Assembly: GCA_016125275.1 (NCBI GenBank)
Contig: WGMB01000015.1
Coordinates: forward strand, 204,770 to 268,769
DNA: 64,000 nucleotides
Source: Acidobacteriota bacterium
GTDB taxonomy: Bacteria; Acidobacteriota; Terriglobia; Bryobacterales; UBA6623
Direction of reading: 5' to 3'
Shown here in pieces: positions 18,254 to 26,700 of the stretch (position 1 is the stretch's first letter; each line of letters starts with the position of its first letter). Position numbers and translations under genes: made by a program. The notes beneath the pieces were generated by a model. It made no database searches. It saw only the letters and a list, made by a program, of their open reading frames with translations, and was not told the origin of the DNA.

Positions 18254-19426
18254 CTAGAGGCGGACGATCTCCCGCTGCACGCGGCCCGTGGCGACTGCGC
18301 CGGTCTGGCTGACGTAGCAGTCGATCTCGCTGCGCACCCCGAATTCGGGCAGGTAAATGCCTGGCTCAATCGAGAAGCAAGTGCGGGGGATCAAGGGCCG
18401 GTCGTCTTGCGTCTCGAGGTTGTCGAGATTGGCGCCGGCGCCGTGGATGTCCTCGCCGATGGAGTGGCCTGTGCGGTGGACGAAATACTCGCCGAAGCCC
18501 GCGTCGGTGATGAAGCCGCGCGCCACGTCGTCGATGTCGCGGCCCGCGACGGCGCGACCTTCACGCACGGCCGCGTCGACGGCGGCCAGGGCGGCGTCCC
18601 GAGCCCCGGTGACGATCTCAAAAACCTTCTGCACGGCCTCCGGCGGCGTGTCGCCGCAGAAGCCCGTCCAGGTGATGTCGTAGTAGACCGAGCGCGGCCG
18701 GGCGAGCTTGCCCCACAGGTCGATGAGCACGAAGTCGCCGGAACGGATCTCCACGCCCTTCTCGGCCGAGGGCTCGTAGTGGGGATCGCCGCTGTGCGGA
18801 CCGCAGCCCACGATCGGGCCGGAATCGGAAAAGATCTCCGCCTTCGCGAATCGCGCGCGGATCAGATCGGCGACTTCGACCTCGTGGACGCTCCCGCCGG
18901 AGCGAGTGCGCTCGCGGATCAGCGCAAAGGCCTCGTCGAGAACGCCGTCGATACGGCGGCCGGCTTCGTGGTGCATTTCGAGCTGGTCGGCGTCCCAGCG
19001 CGCCTCGAAGAACTGCACGAGCTCGGCCGAGCTGACGACCTCCTTGCCGAAACCGCGAATCAGATCGATCGTGCCGCCATCGACCAACGAAACGTGCGGG
19101 ATCATACAGTCGGGCGAATACTGCATGGCGATCCGGCGGGCGCCGGCGAGCATCCCCTCCAGCGCCGTCCGCTGCTCGCGCCAGCCGGAGTAGAGCCGTT
19201 TGTCGCCGGGCAAGGCGTCCAGGCGGTAGGGCTCGATGCGGTGGGCCAGCCGGACGGGTTCGCCCTCCAGCGGAATCCAGTAGTACCAACGGCGGGAAAC
19301 GTGGTCGTTGGCCTCGATCCCGAGCACCCTGTAGGCGATGGGGTCCCGGCGGTGGTGGTCGTAGAAGAGCCAGCCGTCGACGCCTTGGACGCGGAGCTGT
19401 TCCTGGATTTCCGTGAGCTTGAGCAT
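18254..19426 (-). CDS. M24-family metallopeptidase (Xaa-Pro aminopeptidase-like)
   Basis: A 390-residue cytoplasmic protein without signal peptide. The C-terminal pita-bread domain carries the five dinuclear-metal ligands: Asp in FVLIDLWGK, Asp in VYYDITWTG, His in HRTGHSIGEDIHG, Glu in FSIEPGIY and Glu in VRSEIDCYV. The N-terminal ~170 residues form the creatinase-like domain (FYDHHRRDPIAYRVLG). Members cleave N-terminal residues before proline or act on related amide bonds; the exact substrate cannot be read from sequence. It is downstream of the DUF167 gene with a 2-bp gap, so the two are co-transcribed. Confidence 0.9.
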   Translation of the reverse strand: MLKLTEIQEQLRVQGVDGWLFYDHHRRDPIAYRVLGIEANDHVSRRWYYWIPLEGEPVRLAHRIEPYRLDALPGDKRLYSGWREQRTALEGMLAGARRIAMQYSPDCMIPHVSLVDGGTIDLIRGFGKEVVSSAELVQFFEARWDADQLEMHHEAGRRIDGVLDEAFALIRERTRSGGSVHEVEVADLIRARFAKAEIFSDSGPIVGCGPHSGDPHYEPSAEKGVEIRSGDFVLIDLWGKLARPRSVYYDITWTGFCGDTPPEAVQKVFEIVTGARDAALAAVDAAVREGRAVAGRDIDDVARGFITDAGFGEYFVHRTGHSIGEDIHGAGANLDNLETQDDRPLIPRTCFSIEPGIYLPEFGVRSEIDCYVSQTGAVATGRVQREIVRL

Positions 19427-19428
19427 AG

Positions 19429-19698
19429 TCAGTTCGTCGCGTCCGACAGCCGCCGGTCAATGGCGTCGTCGTCCATCCCCTTGATCTCGAAGAGCTTACT
19501 GCGACTGCTTGCGCCGTGCAGCAGAGTAATCTGGGAGCGAGCCGAGCCGCAGATTTCGGCCAGCAGCCGGATGCAGGCGTCGTTGGCCTTGCCGTCGACC
19601 GGCGGGGCGGCGACGGCGACTTTCCAGGCTTCGCCGATGCGGCCCACCACCCGCTGTTTGGCGGCGCCGGGTTGCACGCGCAGCGCAACTCGTCCCAT
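19429..19698 (-). CDS. DUF167 (YggU-type) protein
   Basis: An 89-residue protein containing the DUF167 hallmarks LRVQPGAAKQRVVG, VAAPPVDGKANDACIRLLA and ITLLHGASSRSKLFEI. The family is widespread and small; its function is not established. It forms a two-gene unit with the M24 peptidase and is divergent from the LptF-LptG permease gene, with a 78-bp shared upstream region. Confidence 0.9.
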   Translation of the reverse strand: MGRVALRVQPGAAKQRVVGRIGEAWKVAVAAPPVDGKANDACIRLLAEICGSARSQITLLHGASSRSKLFEIKGMDDDAIDRRLSDATN

Positions 19699-19776
19699 GC
19701 CGCACCAGTGTATCGCGCAGGACCCGGCCGGACGAGGCCGGGGCCGGCTGCGCTAGAATCCCGTCTAGGCGCGGGC

Positions 19777-22170
19777 GTGACGATCCTTTTCCGGTATGTC
19801 TTTCGGGAGATCGCCGCCAGCTCGCTGGTCGGCGTCCTGCTGTTCAGCTTCGTCCTCTTTCTCCAGCGGCTGGGCGAGGTGATGGCCTTGCTGGTCCGCT
19901 CGAACGTGCCGGCCGAGGAAGTGGGCCGGCTGGTGCTGCTGAATCTACCGCTTCCGCTGCCCTACACCATCCCGGTCGGCATCCTGGTGGGAGTGCTGTT
20001 GGGTCTCGGCCGACTCTCGACCGACAGCGAGATCATCGCCATGCGGGCGGCCGGCGTGCCGGGGCTGCGAATCATGCGGCCGATCGTCGCCTTCGGCCTC
20101 CTCGGCGGCCTGATCTGCGGCTGGGTGACGCTCGACTTGAGCCCCTGGGCCGCGCGCGAAGCGATGGCGGCGGCGCAGAAGCTCCAGATCTCTCAGGCCA
20201 CCGCCGAGATTCCGCCCCGAGTCTTCATCGAACACTTTCCGAACCTGGTGGTCTACGTGCACGACGTGGAGCCGGGCGAGGTGATCCGCTGGAAGGGCCT
20301 GTTCATGGCCGACACCCGCGCCCCCAAGTCGCGCGGGTCCGTCTCCGGCATCGACGCCGAGGTGGACGGTCCCCGCATCACCATCGCGGACTCGGCCGTG
20401 GTGATCCCGCAGCCGGAGGAGAATCGGCTGCAACTTCACCTGCCGCACGCCAGCATCTTCGAGCAATCGTTCGACCCCAAGCAGTATCAAGCGCAGGTCT
20501 TCGAGCTCGGCGACCAGGTGATCGAGACCAAACCGGACCAGTTCGACGGCCGGATTCGGCCGTTCACGCAGATGCGGACGCAGGACTTGTGGGAGGCCTC
20601 GCGCTCCGGCGAGAAGCGCATCGAGGCGGGATTGGTGCTGCACCAACGCTTTGCGCTGCCGTTCGCCTGCCTGCTGCTGCCGCTGGCCGGGGCGCCGCTG
20701 GCGATCTCCACTCAGCGAGCCGGACGCTCCACCGGCGTGATCGTCGCGCTGACGATGGGCTTCTCGTATTACATGCTGTTGCTGGCCGGCACGGCGCTGG
20801 CCGACCGCGGTCTGCTGCCGCCCTTTGCCGCCGTCTGGATCGCCAACGCCGTGTTCGCCGCGCTGGCTTGGCGGATGCTCAGCCAGATCGACAATCCCAA
20901 CCGCACGGACCTGCTCGCTTGGGTGAGCGGACGGGTGCGACAGGCCGTCAATCGCGTGCAATCGCTTTCAGATACGGGCGAGATGAAGCGGTATCGCCCG
21001 GAGGAAGCGGCGCCGGAGCCGGAACCGGCCGCACCGGAAGGCGGCGCCCGGCGGTTCGGGTGGGGGGCCGCGTTCGAGCCGTTCTTGACGATTATCGACG
21101 TCTACGTGCTGCGGAACTTCGTCTTTTACTTCGGAGTAATGCTGGCGGCTTTTGTCTCCATTTGGGTCGTATTCAGTTTTTTTGAGCTCTTATCGGACAT
21201 GCTCGAGCGCGGGAAACTCGCGCTTTTCCCGCCCTACATCTACTACCTGACGCCCTTCTTGATCTACGAGACAGCGCCGCTGGCGGTGCTGACGGCCACC
21301 CTGCTCTGCTTTGGTATCCTGGCCAAACACCAGGAGCTGATCGCCTTTCGGGCCTGCGGCGTAAGCCTCTATCGCTTGGCCAGGCCCATCCTGGCCTTGG
21401 CTCTCGGCTTCAGCGGGCTACTGTTCACATTGGATCAATTTTGGCTGCCGCAGATGAATCGTCGCCAAGACGCCATCCGCGACGAAATCAAGGGCCGCCC
21501 GCCCAGAACTTTCCTGCGGGCGGACAGACAATGGACATTCGGACTTTCGGAGCGCATTTTCTATCACCGCTATTCGGATTGGAACGCGCGCGAAATGGGT
21601 CCGGTCTTCATCTATGATTTCCAGCGCGAACCCTTCGAGCTCAAGCGACACCTGTATGCCGAGAAGGCTCGCTGGAATGATGAAGCTCAGGCTTGGGTGT
21701 TTGAAAACGGCTGGGTGAGAACGCTTCAAGACAGTCGCGTCGTCAAGTTCGAACCATTCGACGCCCGGTCCTTCCCAGACATCGCCGAAACGCCGGAATA
21801 CTTCCGCAAGGAAGCCCGTCAGCACCAACAAATGAACTGGCGGGAGCTCGGAGCTTACATCTCCGATCTGACGCAAGCCGGCTTCGAGACCACCGAGTTG
21901 CGGGTGCTCTGGCACCGCAAGCTATCGTTTCCGATGTTCGCCTTTGCCATGGCGCTGCTGGCCTTGCCCTTCGCGCTCGTCACGGGCCGCAGCGGCGCTC
22001 TGGCTCCCGTGGCCTTCAGCCTGACGGCGGCGATCGCCTACTTTGCGCTCAGCGATTTTTTTGTGGAATTAGGCCGTTCGAGCCAACTGACGCCCGTCGT
22101 GGCGGCGTGGGCCCCGGCCGTGCTGTTTGCCACATTGGGCGGCTATCTCTTCCTACGCGTACGCTCCTGA
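19777..22170 (+). CDS. LptF-LptG fused lipopolysaccharide-transport permease
   Basis: The frame is open further upstream, but the protein clearly starts with the GTG at 19777 (VTILFRYVFREIAASSLVG), giving 797 residues. Two complete YjgP/YjgQ-type halves are present: half one (about 1-390) with membrane segments, the periplasmic jellyroll and a C-terminal helix bundle; a charged linker (about 400-430, EEAAPEPEPAAPEGG); and half two (about 440-797) with IIDVYVLRNFVFYF and its own jellyroll. In Proteobacteria LptF and LptG are separate polypeptides that, with LptB, extract LPS from the inner membrane; here they would be made one-to-one. No LptB is adjacent. The second half looks noticeably less GC-rich than the first. 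Confidence 0.88.
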   Translation: MTILFRYVFREIAASSLVGVLLFSFVLFLQRLGEVMALLVRSNVPAEEVGRLVLLNLPLPLPYTIPVGILVGVLLGLGRLSTDSEIIAMRAAGVPGLRIMRPIVAFGLLGGLICGWVTLDLSPWAAREAMAAAQKLQISQATAEIPPRVFIEHFPNLVVYVHDVEPGEVIRWKGLFMADTRAPKSRGSVSGIDAEVDGPRITIADSAVVIPQPEENRLQLHLPHASIFEQSFDPKQYQAQVFELGDQVIETKPDQFDGRIRPFTQMRTQDLWEASRSGEKRIEAGLVLHQRFALPFACLLLPLAGAPLAISTQRAGRSTGVIVALTMGFSYYMLLLAGTALADRGLLPPFAAVWIANAVFAALAWRMLSQIDNPNRTDLLAWVSGRVRQAVNRVQSLSDTGEMKRYRPEEAAPEPEPAAPEGGARRFGWGAAFEPFLTIIDVYVLRNFVFYFGVMLAAFVSIWVVFSFFELLSDMLERGKLALFPPYIYYLTPFLIYETAPLAVLTATLLCFGILAKHQELIAFRACGVSLYRLARPILALALGFSGLLFTLDQFWLPQMNRRQDAIRDEIKGRPPRTFLRADRQWTFGLSERIFYHRYSDWNAREMGPVFIYDFQREPFELKRHLYAEKARWNDEAQAWVFENGWVRTLQDSRVVKFEPFDARSFPDIAETPEYFRKEARQHQQMNWRELGAYISDLTQAGFETTELRVLWHRKLSFPMFAFAMALLALPFALVTGRSGALAPVAFSLTAAIAYFALSDFFVELGRSSQLTPVVAAWAPAVLFATLGGYLFLRVRS

Positions 22171-22878
22171 AGCCTTGTCATCAGGAATGGAGAAACGATA
22201 CCCGATTCCCGGTTCCGTGATGATGTAACGCGGCGACGACGGTAGCGGCTCGATCTTACGGCGGATGTGACCGATATGCACCCGCAGAGTCTGGGCATAC
22301 TCACCGTGATGCGGCCCCCACACCGAGGCCAGAATCGTCTCGGCCGTTACGACTCGATTCTGCCGTCGCACCAGGCAGGCCAAGATATCGAATTCTGTCT
22401 TGGTCAGACGAGTTTCCGTGTCGCCATGGAATACTCGCCGCTGCGCCAAATCGACAGTAATCGGCCCGACCTCGATGACCATCAGTTGCTCTTCATCGGC
22501 CGCGGCCCTTCGCAACAGGGCGCGCAGTCGCGCTGCTAATTCATTGACCCGAAATGGCTTAGTCAGATAGTCATCAGCGCCCAGATCCAAAGCCTGGACA
22601 ATCGTCGACTCTTCGCCGTTCGCGGATATGACTAAGATCGGGCCTTCGTACCAGGCTCGAATTCTGCGACAAATCTCGAGACCGCCCAGACCGGGGAGAC
22701 TCAAATCGAGAATCACGGCACTGGGTTGTTGCTCGGCGGCCGCCGTCAGGCCTTGCTCCCCGGTCTCGACGGCCAAGCTTTCGAAGCCTTGCCTCGTCAG
22801 CGCCGTTGTCACAAACCGACGAACGCCTTCATCATCATCAATAATCAAAACTCGCTGACTCGGCGCCGCACTCATCAT
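22153..22878 (-). CDS. OmpR/KdpE-family response regulator, orphan
   Basis: A 241-residue regulator. The receiver domain (about 9-122) has acidic DDD, phospho-acceptor Asp in VILDLSLPG, the Ser in LVISANGEE and the conserved Lys in DYLTKPF. The C-terminal winged helix (about 140-232) ends GIGYRF, and VWGPHHGEYAQTLRVHIGHIRRKIE is very close to KdpE. KdpE controls potassium uptake, but no KdpD kinase or kdp operon is near, so the target is uncertain. Its 3' end overlaps the 3' end of the convergent LptF-LptG gene by 18 bp, so the two cannot be separately terminated inside that overlap. The upstream 144 bp is AT-rich for this genome. Confidence 0.9.
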   Translation of the reverse strand: MMSAAPSQRVLIIDDDEGVRRFVTTALTRQGFESLAVETGEQGLTAAAEQQPSAVILDLSLPGLGGLEICRRIRAWYEGPILVISANGEESTIVQALDLGADDYLTKPFRVNELAARLRALLRRAAADEEQLMVIEVGPITVDLAQRRVFHGDTETRLTKTEFDILACLVRRQNRVVTAETILASVWGPHHGEYAQTLRVHIGHIRRKIEPLPSSPRYIITEPGIGYRFSIPDDKASGAYA

Positions 22879-23022
22879 TGTGCCATCTCGCCCCCTCTGC
22901 GGACGGTCGGACGAATGATTCCGATTAACCTGCGCGCTATTTTAGCCGCAAACTCGCAGCATGTACAACAATGTTCAATTTATTTTGATTTTTTCGATCC
23001 CGAGAAAGGTAGCGCCCGCACG

Positions 23023-24528
23023 CTAACCATTGTCGCCATAATGCTGCTGAAGGCGGCGCAGCGCCGGTTCGAGGTCGGCGATCAGCGGCTGGCTCGAAGG
23101 CTCCTCGTAGATGTTCACCAGCTCGTCAGGATCCTGCTGCAGGTCGAACAGCTCCCAGTACGGACCCTCGGTATAGTACTCGATCAGCTTGTAGCGGTCG
23201 GTTCGGATTCCACGATGTGGACCGACGCGGTGGGCGGTCCAGTACGCGAAGCTCGGATCAGTCATCTGTTCGCGAGCCATGTCGCGAAACGCCCAGGAGT
23301 TCTCGTAGTAGGAGTAGTAGGCTTCCTTGGGCCAATCCGACGGGGCCTCACCCTCCAGCAGGGGCACGAGGCTGCGGCCCTGCATCTGCTCGGGCACGGC
23401 GATGCCGGCGGCATCGAGGATCGTGGGGGCCAGGTCGATGTTCATCGCGAAGCCTTCAGGGACCTGGCCGCCCTTGAAGCGACGCGGGTAGCGGATCAGC
23501 AGCGGAATCCGCAGCGACGGCTCGTACATGAAGCGCTTGTCGTACCAGCCGTGCTCGCCCAGGAAGAAGCCGTTGTCGGTGGTGAACACGATGATCGTGT
23601 CCTCGGCTTGGCCGGTCTGGTCGAGGTAGTCCAAGATTCGTCCCAAGTTCTCGTCCACGCCGTAGGTCGCCCGGTGGTGGTCCTTCACGAAGCGGTTGAA
23701 GATCCAGTCCTTCTTGGCCGCCGCTGAGAGGTTCTTTGGCATCTCATCGGCATAATCGGACGCCAGGCTGATGTCGAATCGCATGTCTTCGGCTTCCTTG
23801 GCGATCCGGCGCGTGGCGTAGTCGTCGTCGTAGGTGGACGGCTTGGGCCAGTCGATGTCATCGAACAGGTGAGCGTGGCGCTCTGCCGGCGTGAAGGGGC
23901 GGTGCGGCGCCTTGTGCTGGTAGACCAAGCACCAAGGCTGGCCGCCGCTGGCGCTCTTGCGCAGAAAGTCGAGCGCGAAGTCCGTGGTGATGTCGGTGGC
24001 GTAGCCGCTTTCCTGCCGCTTCTCGCCGTTGTGGATGAATTCCGGGTCGTTGTAGACGCCTTGTCCGGGGAGGATGTTCCAGTCGTCGAAGCCGCGCGGA
24101 TTCTGGCGTATGTGCCACTTGCCCATCAGCCCGGTGTGGTAGCCGTTGTCGCGCAGCACCTGCGGAAAGGTCGGCAGGTCCGGGTTGAGCTCCTCGACCT
24201 TGTCGGCCATCTCGGAGTTGCCGCGGATGCCGTGGATGTTGCTCAGGCAACCCGTCAGCACGGTGGCGCGGCCGGGCGCGCAGAGCGAATTCGTACAGAA
24301 GGCGTTCTGGAAGCGGGCCCCGCCCTTCGCCAGGCGATCCATGTTCGGAGTCTGCAGAATGGGGTGACCGGCGCACGACATCTCGTTGTGCTGCTGGTCG
24401 TCGGTCATCACGAACAGGACGTTCGGCTTGGGGTAAGTGGGTTTGGAACCGCAACCTTGGAAGAGGAAGGACGAGGCGGCGCCGCCTCCCAGGACCTTGA
24501 GGGCGTCGCGGCGGGTGGTCGAAGACAT
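23023..24528 (-). CDS. Type I sulfatase, probable Tat-exported lipoprotein
   Basis: A 501-residue sulfatase. The N-terminus has a twin-arginine motif (TTRRDALKVLGGGAAS) and then FQGC with Cys26, a plausible lipobox, so it may be lipid-anchored. Metal-binding D43-D44 are in LFVMTDDQQ, and the formylglycine site is C83-A-P-G-R87. Later landmarks are TDNGFFLGEHGWYDKRF and LELFDLQ-like text near the C-terminus (YWELFDLQQDPDE). It is related to, but clearly distinct from, the other sulfatase in this window. It would desulfate a polysaccharide or other ester at the cell surface. It lies 12 bp downstream of a YfhO-like membrane protein gene. Confidence 0.9.
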   Translation of the reverse strand: MSSTTRRDALKVLGGGAASSFLFQGCGSKPTYPKPNVLFVMTDDQQHNEMSCAGHPILQTPNMDRLAKGGARFQNAFCTNSLCAPGRATVLTGCLSNIHGIRGNSEMADKVEELNPDLPTFPQVLRDNGYHTGLMGKWHIRQNPRGFDDWNILPGQGVYNDPEFIHNGEKRQESGYATDITTDFALDFLRKSASGGQPWCLVYQHKAPHRPFTPAERHAHLFDDIDWPKPSTYDDDYATRRIAKEAEDMRFDISLASDYADEMPKNLSAAAKKDWIFNRFVKDHHRATYGVDENLGRILDYLDQTGQAEDTIIVFTTDNGFFLGEHGWYDKRFMYEPSLRIPLLIRYPRRFKGGQVPEGFAMNIDLAPTILDAAGIAVPEQMQGRSLVPLLEGEAPSDWPKEAYYSYYENSWAFRDMAREQMTDPSFAYWTAHRVGPHRGIRTDRYKLIEYYTEGPYWELFDLQQDPDELVNIYEEPSSQPLIADLEPALRRLQQHYGDNG

Positions 24529-24540
24529 AAGCCCGATAGT

Positions 24541-26679
24541 TTACACTGCCGCCGCCCCCGCCTTGGTTCGCCGGCGTCGCCTCCATCGCCAAGCGGCGCC
24601 GCCGAGCAGCACGGCCAGGCTGGTTCCCGTCAGGGTTCCGCCCGCGACGACGGTCGTGGGGCGGTAGGACAGCTCGACGCGGCTTCGTCCCGCCTCCAGT
24701 GCGACGCCCCGCAGCGCGCGGTGAACCTGCTCGACCGGACGATCGGCGCCGTTGACGGCGGCCCGCCAGCCGGGCGCCCACACTTCGGCCAGCACGAGCA
24801 GGCCCGGACAAGCCGAATCCACCTCGACCGTCATCGTCTGGAAGCCTTTTTCGGCGATCTCGACGGCAGCCTGGTCGGAGGAGCAAGAGCCGTCGGCCTC
24901 GAACCATGCGCGGGGGTGGGCGTCGGGGTTCCGAAAGACCTTCCAGCCGTCCGCATCGGCGAAGACTTCGATCTGCTCGTCCCGCGTGGGCTCGCGCGCG
25001 ACGGTGTAGACGGTGTTGAGCAGTAGGCGGCCCTCGGTCCAGCCGGTCTGGTCCATCAGGTCGTAGACGTTGCCGCTGACGGCGGTCAAATAGCCCTCGA
25101 TGGATTCGAGGCCGTGCCAGTCGCCCAGATTGATTCCGCCGCCGCCGGGGACCAGCTCGAAGCGGAAGGGGCCGGGCTGCGTCTTGAGGAAGGCGAGGGC
25201 CCCGGCGGGCTGCTGCAAACGCTCGAGGTAGACGGCCCGAACGGGGTCGTCCTGCTCGGCGACCACCAGCCAGTGAGCCGCGCCGGCCTCCAGCAGCAGC
25301 AAGCCCAACAGGAGCGGACGCATGGCATTCCTGGGCAGGGCCTGCCGTCGGCCGGCGGCCAGGACTCCCGCCAGCAACAGGGCGGCCAAAGCGCTGAAGG
25401 CCACGAACTCGCCGTGGTAGACCACCTGCGCCGGATCGCCCCGCCGTCCCAGGACCAGCTCCAGCAGGACGGCCGCAGCGGCCACCGCGGCAAACCCGGT
25501 GAGCAGCCGAACCGGCCAGCGGTCGGCCAGAGCTTCCTCGAGCCGGTCCAGCCCGCGCGCCGCCAGCAGCAGGGCGGCCAGCTCCCACAGAAACAGGGCG
25601 TGCGCGGCGCCCCGAGCCTTCTCCGCCAGCGGGACCAGGCCGTAGATCCAGCCGTGCAGAGGGGTCTGCGGCCCAAAGGAATAGAGCAGCGCGGCGAGGC
25701 CCACCGCCGTCAGCGCCGCCACGCCGGGCGTTCGCCGGCCGTGGAGCAGGCCGAATCCGGCCAAGACCAGGACGGTCCATCCCAAGTAGGGATCCCCAGG
25801 GCCCGGCACGATCGGAATGACGACGGCGAACAAGTGGACCGGATTGAGCCGGAGCGCCTCGTCCACAAAATAGGGCAGCGGCTCGTCAAAACGGAGGGGC
25901 CGCTCCAGGTTCACCCAGCGCACGGCGTCACGGCCGAACTCCCAGGCCGGCAGAACCTGCAACGCCCCCACGGCCAGCGCGGAGGCGGCCACGACGGCCA
26001 GGGCGCCGAGTAGGGACGCTCGACGTCGCATGATGGCCGCCGCCAGCAGAACGCCCGCGACCGCGAACGCCTGGAACAACGGCGCGCGCGGATGGCCGCC
26101 CAGCACGGCAAACCCCAACATGGCCCCGCACAGCGCAGCCTGCCAAAGCCTGTCCGACACAGTTTCCGCCGCCAGCAGGCGCGCCAGGAAGAGCCCGACC
26201 GCCGGCGCCCAGATGATGCCGTTGGTGATCTGTGGCCAGCCGCTGGAAGCCGAAGCGCCGAGGCAGACAAAGCCTAGTCCGGCCAGCAGCGCGCCGGCCC
26301 GGCTCACCCGCAACTGGCGCGCCAGCGCAAAGGCGAACAGCCCGCCCAGCAGCCGCAGCAACGTCTGCTGCCAGTGGATGTAGCGGAGCTGAATGTGGCC
26401 GTCCTCGCCCAGCGGCGCCAGGAACAGAGGCCAGTTCGGAGGAAGGGCCGCGCCGGGCTGCATGAGCCCCAGCAGCGGCTGGCCGCCCCACTGGTAGGGG
26501 TCCCAGAGCGGGAAGGCGCGATCAGACTGCCAGGCGCGGGCCTGCATGTCGAGCCAAGGCAGCACCTGGTTGGCGCCGTCCGGGGTTTCAAGGAACGTGA
26601 AGCGGTCGCTGAGGGTGTAGCGCCAATAGAACAGCGCCGTCAGCAGGACCAGCAGCGTCAATGCGCGGCGTTCGAGCAC
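24541..26679 (-). CDS. YfhO-like polytopic membrane protein
   Basis: A 712-residue protein with a GTG start and about 12 hydrophobic helices. The first periplasmic loop (FLETPDGANQVLPWLDMQARAW, then FPLWDPYQWGGQPLLG) resembles GT-C-type and YfhO-like proteins, in which an acidic residue in the first loop is catalytic. A soluble region follows at about 480-660 (FRFELVPGGGGINLGDWHG; YLTAVSGNVYDLM; APGWRAAVNGAD), and the last helix is near 680-700. The W.PGW.A.VNG motif is typical of YfhO family members. It could modify cell-wall polymers or lipids with sugars; this is family-level inference only. It sits between the Gfo/Idh/MocA gene and the sulfatase. Confidence 0.75.
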   Translation of the reverse strand: MLERRALTLLVLLTALFYWRYTLSDRFTFLETPDGANQVLPWLDMQARAWQSDRAFPLWDPYQWGGQPLLGLMQPGAALPPNWPLFLAPLGEDGHIQLRYIHWQQTLLRLLGGLFAFALARQLRVSRAGALLAGLGFVCLGASASSGWPQITNGIIWAPAVGLFLARLLAAETVSDRLWQAALCGAMLGFAVLGGHPRAPLFQAFAVAGVLLAAAIMRRRASLLGALAVVAASALAVGALQVLPAWEFGRDAVRWVNLERPLRFDEPLPYFVDEALRLNPVHLFAVVIPIVPGPGDPYLGWTVLVLAGFGLLHGRRTPGVAALTAVGLAALLYSFGPQTPLHGWIYGLVPLAEKARGAAHALFLWELAALLLAARGLDRLEEALADRWPVRLLTGFAAVAAAAVLLELVLGRRGDPAQVVYHGEFVAFSALAALLLAGVLAAGRRQALPRNAMRPLLLGLLLLEAGAAHWLVVAEQDDPVRAVYLERLQQPAGALAFLKTQPGPFRFELVPGGGGINLGDWHGLESIEGYLTAVSGNVYDLMDQTGWTEGRLLLNTVYTVAREPTRDEQIEVFADADGWKVFRNPDAHPRAWFEADGSCSSDQAAVEIAEKGFQTMTVEVDSACPGLLVLAEVWAPGWRAAVNGADRPVEQVHRALRGVALEAGRSRVELSYRPTTVVAGGTLTGTSLAVLLGGAAWRWRRRRRTKAGAAAV

Positions 26680-26700
26680 AGCGGGGCCGTCCGCCGGCGG

